DNA of 29,825 nt, from positions 1 through 29,825 of the forward strand of contig DLKL01000037.1 of NCBI GenBank assembly GCA_002476495.1. Direction: 5' to 3'. The stretch's first letter is position 1. Every line of letters begins with the position of its first letter. Of this stretch, positions 23,642 through 29,825 are shown piece by piece. Source of the DNA: Lachnospiraceae bacterium UBA7589. GTDB taxonomy: Bacteria > Bacillota > Clostridia > Lachnospirales > Lachnospiraceae. The position numbers and the translations under genes are program-made. The notes beneath the pieces were generated by a model. It ran no database searches, was not told the DNA's origin, and worked only from the letters and a program-made list of their open reading frames with translations.

Positions 23642-24322
23642 GTGGCACACAAAATACTGATGGTTGAGGATGATTATGCACTTGCCATGGGAACTGAATA
23701 TGCACTTTCTTCGGAGGAATATGAGGTTGTTACTGCCACGGATCTTGCAGAGGCTAAGAGGAGATTTGATAACAGTATTGACTTGGTTCTTCTTGATATG
23801 ATGCTGCCGGATGGGAACGGACTTTTATTTTGTAAATGGCTGAGGGAAAGAGGAAGCAGTGTGCCTGTTATTTTTCTGACAGCGATAGCTGACGAGGCAA
23901 ATATAGTCAGGAGCCTTGAAAACGGTGCAGATGATTATATTACAAAGCCATATCGCGTTAAGGAGCTTCTGGCACGCATTGCCGCTAACATAAGACGAGG
24001 TGAGGCAGCTAAGGATTTTTGTGAAAGGAAAATTGTATTTGGTTCATCATGCTTTTATCCTGATACCTTTAAGCTTGTTCAAAATGGCATTAATATTGAA
24101 TGTACCACCAGTGAGCTTAAGCTTCTTCGTGAGCTTCTGTATAACCGGGGAAATGTACTAAGCAGGAGTACGCTGATGGGGAATTTGTATGATGTTGATG
24201 GTGACTTTTTTGAGGACAATACACTGTCAGTGTATGTAAAGAGATTACGAAGCAGGCTCGGAGACGATGGAAATTACATAGAAACGGTTCGTGGCATAGG
24301 ATACAGGTTCAAACAGGATTAA
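23642..24322 (+). CDS. OmpR/PhoB-family response regulator
   Basis: A 226-residue two-component regulator. The receiver domain (residues ~4-115) has the acidic pair EDD near residue 9-11, phospho-acceptor Asp52 (LLDMMLPDGNG), Thr in FLTA and Lys in TKPYRV. The C-terminal winged helix (~128-225) carries the family pattern ending in SVYVKRLRSRLG and VRGIGYRF. The start is GTG 23642 after GGGGAA; the ATG at 23628 is out of frame. It ends two bases before the kinase gene. Probable targets are the exporter genes just upstream, judged only from position. Confidence 0.94.
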   Translation: MAHKILMVEDDYALAMGTEYALSSEEYEVVTATDLAEAKRRFDNSIDLVLLDMMLPDGNGLLFCKWLRERGSSVPVIFLTAIADEANIVRSLENGADDYITKPYRVKELLARIAANIRRGEAAKDFCERKIVFGSSCFYPDTFKLVQNGINIECTTSELKLLRELLYNRGNVLSRSTLMGNLYDVDGDFFEDNTLSVYVKRLRSRLGDDGNYIETVRGIGYRFKQD

Positions 24323-24324
24323 AT

Positions 24325-25356
24325 ATGAATTATAGTTATGAAATTTGTAAACTAAAGAGAAATATTGTGGTTATAGGTAGCATGTTATTTATTATATATG
24401 CTGCTTTTTGTGCATTTATCATACAGAGCTTCAACTGGAAATTTTATGCTCTGACAGGCCTGTTTACGGCATTTGTTGTTATAATTTATTTTTATGCAAA
24501 AGCACATATTGTATATATGAGCAGGGAAATTGGACATATAAATGATATTATGACTGATATTCTGTATAATCCGGATAATGTACCTGTAGAGGAATATAAG
24601 CCCGGGGATATAGGCTGCCTGTATACAAATCTTTATAGGCTTGTAATGGTATTAAAGCAGAGTAATATGAAGGAGCAGGAGGAGAAGCTTTTTTTGCGTG
24701 ATATTATTTCGGATATTTCGCATCAGCTTAAAACACCGTTGTCATCCCTGTCTGTGTTTTTTGAACTGCTGAGTGAAAAAAGGGTAATTGATGAGGGAAA
24801 GAAACAGGATATTATTAATGAAGCACAGAATCAGATATCCAGAATGGAATGGATGGTTTTGTCTATGCTGAAGCTTGCACGCATTGAGGCAGGCGCAATT
24901 CAGTTTGAGAATAGGGGAAATAATATAAGCAGTATCATTGATTGCGCCGTAGATGGAGTTGCGTATCTTACTAATGAGAGAAATCAGCATATCGATATAT
25001 CCGTGAATGAAAATGCCGTTTTGATGTGCGATGGGGACTGGCTTGCTGAGGCTCTGATAAATCTGCTTAAAAATGCTTCAGACTATTCTGATATAGGCAG
25101 CGGTATAATTATAGAGACTGAAGTAACTCCTATGTTCACACGGATATATGTAAAAGATGAGGGTGTGGGAATATCCGAGGCTGATCAGAAAAATATATTT
25201 AAAAGATTTTACAGGGTTAATAATGATGTTAATCCAAACAGTGTGGGTATTGGCCTGTCACTTGCAAAATCAATTATAGAAGGAATGGGTGGAAGTATAT
25301 CTGTGCGAAGTGAAATAGGAAAATATACGCACTTTATAATTACTTTTGCACATTAA
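24325..25356 (+). CDS. Sensor histidine kinase, intramembrane-sensing type
   Basis: A 343-residue kinase. Two hydrophobic segments (~13-32 and ~40-60) are joined by a very short outer loop, so there is no room for an extracellular sensor domain; such kinases usually sense through the membrane or a partner transporter. The H-box is ISHQLKTPLSSL with His133. The ATPase domain shows the N-box (LLKNASDYSD), the G1 box (DEGVGIS), an F-box (FKRFYR) and the G2 box (VGIGLSLAKSI). Overlap-like spacing to the regulator shows a common transcript. The BceS-like architecture beside an FtsX-type exporter suggests a resistance or detoxification circuit (inference). Confidence 0.93.
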   Translation: MNYSYEICKLKRNIVVIGSMLFIIYAAFCAFIIQSFNWKFYALTGLFTAFVVIIYFYAKAHIVYMSREIGHINDIMTDILYNPDNVPVEEYKPGDIGCLYTNLYRLVMVLKQSNMKEQEEKLFLRDIISDISHQLKTPLSSLSVFFELLSEKRVIDEGKKQDIINEAQNQISRMEWMVLSMLKLARIEAGAIQFENRGNNISSIIDCAVDGVAYLTNERNQHIDISVNENAVLMCDGDWLAEALINLLKNASDYSDIGSGIIIETEVTPMFTRIYVKDEGVGISEADQKNIFKRFYRVNNDVNPNSVGIGLSLAKSIIEGMGGSISVRSEIGKYTHFIITFAH

Positions 25357-25432
25357 TGCTTGAATAAGCGTTAATAGATAAAACCAATGCCAATTTTCCA
25401 AAATCATCGGTAGTAAAGTGAAGAGTGTTTTT

Positions 25433-25854
25433 TCATTTGGATTCATACCATCCTTCAACATCAGCATCCAAAACTTTTTTTGGCTTCAAGGAAACATTTT
25501 TTTGTAATATCAGTGTATATAATGGAAATAAATCAGAATCTTTAAATTTCATATTGTCATGTAAAGTTTGTCCATAAATCTTAATTTTATATTGTGGGGT
25601 TTTAATCATAATATATGCATACTGATACATAAGAAATATCCCAATTTATCAACGACATATGAGTATATGCTTATTAGACCCCCTATTACTAAAGCGCAAC
25701 TTAGAAAGAATATAATATCACTACTTATGTGTTGAAATATCACAAATTCTATTGATAAAGCTATAATTATCAATGGCAGAGCGCATAACCATTTTGTGTG
25801 ATATCGTTGAATCTCAAATTCATGCTTCATATCAATCTTACTTTCCCGTAACAT
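25433..25854 (-). pseudogene. Small membrane protein gene, apparently frameshifted
   Basis: Two minus-strand frames join naturally. The first (25854 down to about 25630) has two hydrophobic segments, around ALPLIIIALSIEFVIF and FFLSCALVIGGLISIYSY. The second (about 25630 down to 25433) continues with a hydrophilic tail, YQYAYIMIKTPQYKIKI to EGWYESK. Near 25625-25635 the reading passes from LGYFL into YQYAY by a one-base change of frame. I do not recognise the family. The start could be ATG 25854 or the later one at 25830 (MKHEFEI), and neither has a strong ribosome site. It may alternatively be two overlapping small genes. Confidence 0.45.
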
Positions 25855-25932
25855 TTTAATTATGTTAATGTTATAACATAATTAGTTGAATTTGTAAATT
25901 AAGGATAAACAGATCACCAGAACCAGTACTTC

Positions 25933-26022
25933 TTATTTGTGAAAATATATATTGAATAGCGATGATACGATACCTAATACCGTTAAAATTACAGAAGCTA
26001 CGATAGAATAGGCAAATTTTCC
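25933..26022 (-). pseudogene. Fossil of a hydrophobic protein segment
   Basis: On the minus strand a stop-bounded frame reads GKFAYSIVASVILTVLGIVS and ends in a short basic tail. It has the look of a membrane helix, but a stop lies directly before it and no start is present. The region 25855-26237 otherwise has no gene that I can support. Confidence 0.35.
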
Positions 26023-26050
26023 CTATCAACCCTGACTGCCTGAGAAACAA

Positions 26051-26076
26051 ATCCGAGTGTGTCCGCACACTTGGAT
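26051..26076. repeat. 11-bp hairpin with TCCG loop
   Basis: ATCCGAGTGTG (26051-26061) and CACACTTGGAT (26066-26076) pair with one G-T, closed by a TCCG tetraloop of the stable UNCG type. There is no T run on either side. It may be a remnant of a structured RNA or an element end. Confidence 0.5.
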
Positions 26077-26237
26077 AAAGGTTAGTGCCTTTAAGGCTGT
26101 TCCCATCAGATCCCGGAGGCTATCAATGAGAAAAGTATGAGTTTACTGTTCGTGAGAATGGTGGTATGCTAATATAAAGGATATATTGGACGGAGTGCTG
26201 TTCTGTGCTAAATTTAACTCGACATGGAGGTATTCAT

Positions 26238-26264
26238 ATGTGTGGAATTACAACTGATTTATAA
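26238..26264 (+). other. Eight-codon open frame with good ribosome site
   Basis: TGGAGG at 26225-26230 and ATG at 26238 open a frame MCGITTDL ending in TAA at 26262-26264. It may be a leader peptide or the relic of a deleted gene whose start was kept. The acetyltransferase start follows 23 bases later. Confidence 0.3.
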
Positions 26265-26287
26265 AGAATAATAAATCGGAGGTATAT

Positions 26288-26761
26288 ATGAATTACATAA
26301 TAAGAAAGTTAAGACAAGAAGAAGTAAAAATACTAGATACATTTTTGTATGAGGCAATATTCATTCCGGAAGGGGTAGAAGCACCTCCTGTGGAAATAAT
26401 CAATGAACCGGAACTGCAGGTTTATGTTGATGGTTTTGGAACTAAGGATGGTGATATAAGCTTTGTCGCAGAAGTTGATGAAACAATAGTTGGTGCTGTA
26501 TGGGTTCGTATTATGGATGACTATGGTCATGTCGATGATGAAACACCATCATTTGCTATTTCGCTACTAAAAGAATATCGAGGGAATGGTATTGGTACAG
26601 AACTAATGAAGAGAATGCTTGTGGAACTAAAAGCTTGCCAATATAAGAAAACATCGCTGGCTGTTCAGAAGCAGAATTACGCTGTAAAAATGTATAAAAA
26701 TGTGGGATTTGAAATAGTAGATGAGAACGAAGAAGAGTACATTATGATTTGCCGGTTGTAG
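26288..26761 (+). CDS. GNAT-family N-acetyltransferase
   Basis: A 157-residue acetyltransferase using acetyl-CoA. Motif A, the CoA-binding loop, is visible as EYRGNGIGTELMKRML (R/Q-x-x-G-x-G/A), followed by the motif B pattern of NYAVKMYKNVGFEIV. The N-terminal part FIPEGVEAPPVEI is of the type often seen in uncharacterised GNATs of Firmicutes. The acceptor cannot be predicted. CGGAGG lies eight bases before the ATG. It stands alone between decayed sequences and has its own terminator. Confidence 0.9.
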   Translation: MNYIIRKLRQEEVKILDTFLYEAIFIPEGVEAPPVEIINEPELQVYVDGFGTKDGDISFVAEVDETIVGAVWVRIMDDYGHVDDETPSFAISLLKEYRGNGIGTELMKRMLVELKACQYKKTSLAVQKQNYAVKMYKNVGFEIVDENEEEYIMICRL

Positions 26762-26873
26762 TGGCAAATTCATATTTAATGAAGTTGACAAATCGGAATT
26801 TGTGGAGAGATTTCTTGAACTTTCCTTATTTTATGGGCTTTCCAGCCCCTTAGATAGTGAAATGATATGTATT

Positions 26874-26928
26874 TTCCCTTATTTTTGCCCTTGTGAGGAA
26901 TCCGCAAGGGAAATAAGGGAATTTTTTT
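26874..26928 (+). terminator. Terminator after the acetyltransferase
   Basis: TTCCCTTATTTTTGCCCTTG (left arm) and CAAGGGAAATAAGGGAA (26905-26921) pair with a small bulge, then seven T follow. A smaller hairpin GGGCT-TTCC-AGCCC precedes it at 26835-26848. Confidence 0.85.
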
Positions 26929-26930
26929 GT

Positions 26931-27326
26931 TTAAGCATTGCTCGCTACTTTATCAAGAAGTCTTGTGGAATCCCGCTTTGCTTTTCTTGTTGAGTGAGCG
27001 TAAATATTCATTGTGGTACTGACATCAGAATGTCCTAACAGTTCCTGTACATCTTTCGGAGCTGCTCCATTCGAGAGCAGGTTGCTGGTGTAGGTGTGCC
27101 GTAACTGGTGGAAGTGAAAATCTTCAAATCCTTCCAGCTTCTTTGACACTGACCTGCATACAATGCCGAGTGTACTCGGCAGTTCCAGACTGCCATCCGG
27201 TCTGAGGCAGACAAAGGAAATTTCTTTATAATCTGCCGGGACTTCCTGTGTTCCATCAAGGTGATAGTATTCATAATACACCCTGTTTTTTACATGCACT
27301 TCTTTGTAGTAGATTCTTTCGGACAG
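26931..27326 (-). pseudogene. C-terminal fragment of an ICE-type tyrosine recombinase
   Basis: About 130 residues of the catalytic domain of a Tn916/ICE-type integrase. HQLRHTYTSNLL holds the H-x-x-R box, LLGHSDVSTTMNIYAH the second His and the nucleophile Tyr in the family spacing. The core-binding domain and the first catalytic Arg are missing; the frame is closed by a stop at 27327-27329. So it cannot act alone. The reading continues upstream of the GTG at 27299 (SERIYYKEV) as far as that stop, so the break lies near 27326. It is a relic of a deleted mobile element. Confidence 0.88.
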
Positions 27327-27653
27327 TTAAGCAATGGAATCTCAAACAGCATTGTTTCCGGGATTGTGTACTGGCTGATCGCAGCTATTGTTATGGGAAT
27401 TTTATTCATCATAACGGGATTACCGATAGTCTGGATTGGCTATCAGATTGGAAAAATCTACCGGAAATACTGTTGGGATATCATCAGTATTATGGTGACA
27501 CTAATGAGTACGGCTATCGTAATCTATTTTGGAGAATGGATAAAATCTGTTATTCCGATAAACCTCATTGTACTGTTACTTCTTGTGCAGGTGGTCTATA
27601 TCGGAATCAGATGTTATGTGAAAGACTGGTGGGAAGAACGAGGATATTATTAA
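27261..27653 (+). pseudogene. C-terminal fragment of a DUF6040-like ICE membrane protein
   Basis: The frame of 130 codons has two or three hydrophobic segments, after SNSIVSGIVYWLIAA, then MVTLMSTAIVIYFG and INLIVLLLLVQVVY. This resembles the membrane end of DUF6040-type proteins found in integrative elements of Clostridia (recalled, not searched). Its first ~15 codons are antisense to the integrase fragment and no ribosome site is present, so the natural N-terminus has been lost. It faces the integrase fragment head-to-head across the junction near 27305-27330. Confidence 0.55.
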
Positions 27654-27660
27654 GCATAGG

Positions 27661-27693
27661 TCGGACAGCTAAAAATTCAAAGCTGTCCGATTT
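27661..27693 (+). terminator. Hairpin after the ICE fragment
   Basis: A perfect 10-bp stem TCGGACAGCT (27661-27670) / AGCTGTCCGA (27681-27690) followed by TTT. It would end transcripts from the left and may also serve as the end of the minus-strand MATE gene. Confidence 0.7.
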
Positions 27694-27725
27694 GTGCATA
27701 AAAATATAATTTATTCGTTTGGATA

Positions 27726-29063
27726 TTACTTTACTGGTTTTATTATAATAAAGCCAATTATAATAAAAAATAGTGTTAGTATCCATGAAATAGGAAAAGC
27801 ATAATACAGAATATTTAACTGGCAGTGTTGCCTGAAAATAGTATATATCCAGAAGATACGAAAACAACAGGTCCCTATGATTGTTGCAATAGCCGGGTAT
27901 AAAGAGTGCCCAGTACCTCTTAATACACCTGCCGGAATTTCATAAAGGCTGCATAGTGGTTCAAAAAAGAGAATACACATAATGCGAAGCTGGGCATTTT
28001 GTATGACAGTTGGTTCCGACGAAAAAAATTTTACAAAAAAACTTCGGAATATAATAAGCGGCTCAATGATTATCAGACTGATCAAAACAGAAAAAATCAT
28101 ACATATCCATATAATTTTTTTACATCGGTTATTTTGTCCGGCAGAATGATTTTGACTGGTAAAGGTAGTTGCGGTCTGACCGAATGCAGTAATCATGTAA
28201 TAAGCAAAGTACTCAAAATTCATAGCAATCGTACTTCCTGCGATGGCGGAAGACCCAAAATGGTTTACAGAAGCTTGTACAAAGATATTTGCAAAACAGA
28301 AAACAGCACCTTGAACGGCTGAAGGAATCCCAATTTTAAGAACATCCAATATATAGTTGAAATGAAGGTTCCGTTTACAGAAAGAAAAAGGAAATACCGA
28401 GATTCCTTTTTTCAATCGGCAAATCATAAGGAACGCAGCGAGCATAGTAGATATCATTGTAGCAACAGCAACTCCTAAGACACCAAGCTTGAAAAACACA
28501 ACAAATACGAGATTAAAAAATACATTTGCAATTCCAGACAAAGTGAGTGCACAAAATGGATACCGACTGTTTCCGCAGGCTCGGAATATTGCCGCAGTAA
28601 AATCGTAGAGTATCAAAAAAGGATATCCAATAAAATACACTTTAAGATAAATAATAGCGGTATCAAGAATATCAGACGGAGTCTTAATAAGCATAAGTAA
28701 CGGAACAGAAATACATTGTCCGATAATAAGACCAATTACACCGATGGCGACACCCAGTAGCAGTGTCGATTGGATAATGGATGCCATATTATGATTTTTA
28801 TGTTGTCCGATCTGACGTGCAATCAGCACATTTACACCGACAGATAATCCAGATGACAGGGATACAATCAAAGCAATGATTTCACCATTGGTGCCTACGG
28901 CAGCAAGAGAAGCTGATGTATCAAAGAAACCTACGATTGCGGTATCAGCTGCATTAAATAATTGTTGAAGCATACTGCTGAGGGCAATAGGAATTGTGAA
29001 AAGAAGTATATTCCTATATAATGAGCCGGTCAGCATGTCGATATTTTTTGTGTTGTAATTCAT
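27726..29063 (-). CDS. MATE-family multidrug efflux transporter
   Basis: A 445-residue protein with about 12 hydrophobic segments, the usual size for MATE. The opening NIDMLTGSLYRNILLFTIPIA and QQLFNAADTAIVG, and the second-half repeat IGIPSAVQGAVFCFANIF, are characteristic of MATE carriers that expel organic cations using Na+ or H+. The start at 29063 is preferred over ATG 29087 because AAAGGA lies ten bases upstream of it. It diverges from a LysR-type gene, which may control it. The substrate is unknown. Confidence 0.93.
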   Translation of the reverse strand: MNYNTKNIDMLTGSLYRNILLFTIPIALSSMLQQLFNAADTAIVGFFDTSASLAAVGTNGEIIALIVSLSSGLSVGVNVLIARQIGQHKNHNMASIIQSTLLLGVAIGVIGLIIGQCISVPLLMLIKTPSDILDTAIIYLKVYFIGYPFLILYDFTAAIFRACGNSRYPFCALTLSGIANVFFNLVFVVFFKLGVLGVAVATMISTMLAAFLMICRLKKGISVFPFSFCKRNLHFNYILDVLKIGIPSAVQGAVFCFANIFVQASVNHFGSSAIAGSTIAMNFEYFAYYMITAFGQTATTFTSQNHSAGQNNRCKKIIWICMIFSVLISLIIIEPLIIFRSFFVKFFSSEPTVIQNAQLRIMCILFFEPLCSLYEIPAGVLRGTGHSLYPAIATIIGTCCFRIFWIYTIFRQHCQLNILYYAFPISWILTLFFIIIGFIIIKPVK

Positions 29064-29088
29064 ATTACTCAATCCTTTCAAAATCATC

Positions 29089-29117
29089 TTGCATTATTAT
29101 ATTTCAATTTTTATAAT
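29089..29117 (+). promoter_or_regulatory. Promoter of the LysR-type gene
   Basis: TTGCAT (29089-29094), 17 bases, TATAAT (29112-29117). The same stretch holds ATTATA on the other strand (29096-29101), which could serve the MATE gene, so the two divergent promoters would overlap, as is usual for LysR-controlled pairs. Confidence 0.6.
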
Positions 29118-29166
29118 AGAAAAAGCGAATATATTTAATAAAAAACATCGAAAAAAGGAATATAAA

Positions 29167-29825
29167 ATGGATAGTAATTTACTGAAATATCTTGCTTTTG
29201 TAGAAACTGTGGATAAAGGAAGTTTTACGAAAGCAGCCGAGAGTTTGAATTATGCACAGTCTTCTATCAGTAAGATGATTGCAGATCTGGAAAAAGAATG
29301 GGGAATTTTCCTGTTACAGAGAAATAAAAAAGGAGTTTGTCTGACATCTTCCGGTGAACAGCTTTTGCCTTATGCAAGAAAAATATTAAGAGATTTTGAA
29401 GAAATGCAGCAAAAGGTTCATGCAATAAATGGAATTCAAAGCGGTATGGTCAGAATCGGCACTTTTTCCAGCGTGGCAATCAACTGGCTTCCTAATATAT
29501 TTTCAAAGTTTCAGAATGATTATCCGGGGATTGATTATGAAATGCTCTTAGGAGATTATGATGAGGTAGAAAAATGGATTGATGAGGGACGTGTAGACTG
29601 CGGATTTCTGCGGTTACCTTCAGACAATGACTTTGATGTAATCTCTTTGAAGCAGGATGAATATAAGGCTGTGTTGCCGTTGAATCATCCTCTTGCCCAA
29701 AAGGATTTTCTGGATTATAAAGATTTGAATGAACAGCCTTTTTTACTATTGGAGCATGGAGGAAAAACAGAAGTATCTGAATTGCTTGAAACTCATAATG
29801 TACATCCTAATATTCGTTTTACAAC
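29167..29825 (+). CDS. LysR-family transcriptional regulator, cut by the window end
   Basis: 219 codons are present. The N-terminal HTH is classical (LLKYLAFVETVDKGSFTKAA, then YAQSSISKMIADLEKE, with LLQRNKKGVCLTSSG as the wing). It is followed by the start of the type 2 periplasmic-binding-like effector domain (MVRIGTFSSVAINWLP ... VDCGFLRLPSDND). A full protein would have about 290-300 residues, so roughly a quarter is missing. AAGGA precedes the ATG. It diverges from the MATE gene and probably regulates it; the inducer is unknown. Confidence 0.93.
   Translation, partial: MDSNLLKYLAFVETVDKGSFTKAAESLNYAQSSISKMIADLEKEWGIFLLQRNKKGVCLTSSGEQLLPYARKILRDFEEMQQKVHAINGIQSGMVRIGTFSSVAINWLPNIFSKFQNDYPGIDYEMLLGDYDEVEKWIDEGRVDCGFLRLPSDNDFDVISLKQDEYKAVLPLNHPLAQKDFLDYKDLNEQPFLLLEHGGKTEVSELLETHNVHPNIRFT

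Noticed and set aside
25270..25467. 65-codon minus-strand frame at the end of the kinase gene
   Set aside because: It overlaps the kinase G2-box coding sequence in antisense and has no independent support.
27248..27709. 153-codon plus-strand frame rich in Cys, His and Tyr
   Set aside because: It is a frame shadow of the ICE-type membrane fragment, whose hydrophobic segments lie in the other frame.

Overview
The window reads as an AT-rich chromosomal segment of a gut-type Clostridia, most likely a Lachnospiraceae relative (inference). This rests on strong AGGAGG-like ribosome binding sites, TTGACA/TATAAT promoters, and a gene mix typical of that group: a DUF6110-like protein beside a metal P-type ATPase, twin FtsX-type ABC exporters, a Bro-N/Fic protein and ICE-type integrase debris. 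I cannot name a species.

Left part (1-13.9 kb) is mostly core-like. It holds tRNA-Trp with its terminator, a YitT-family membrane protein diverging from a membrane-bound methyl-accepting protein, an FtsX-type ABC exporter with a very unusual aromatic tetrad repeat in its outer domain, and a DtxR-family metal regulator followed by a DUF6110-like small protein and a P1B-type ATPase with a deviant membrane motif. After these come an aspartate kinase and a complete methionine importer (MetN-MetI-MetQ). Palindromes at the ABC-exporter promoter and upstream of the DUF6110/ATPase pair suggest that the DtxR regulator may control both.

Middle part (13.9-18.5 kb) looks accessory: a fossil reading frame, an XRE regulator fused to a superoxide-reductase-like domain that lacks one iron ligand, a small Cys-rich protein, a Bro-N/Fic AMP-transferase with similar hairpins before and inside it, a frameshifted nuclease-helicase of the DUF2075 type, and a MazG-like nucleotide pyrophosphohydrolase. 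The last three resemble parts of phage-defence or stress modules and are the best candidates for an undescribed system.

Next (18.5-25.4 kb) is a regulated export locus. A TetR repressor has a perfect palindrome at its own promoter and a second copy before a metallo-beta-lactamase-fold hydrolase. These are followed by a second FtsX-type permease (probably starting at CTG), its ATPase, a short decayed stretch, and an OmpR/intramembrane-kinase two-component pair with its own extended -10 promoter.

Right part (25.4-29.8 kb) is a scarred zone: a frameshifted minus-strand membrane gene, a further membrane-segment fossil, a GNAT acetyltransferase, a truncated tyrosine recombinase lying head-to-head with a truncated ICE-type membrane protein, then a MATE efflux gene divergent from a LysR regulator that runs off the window end.
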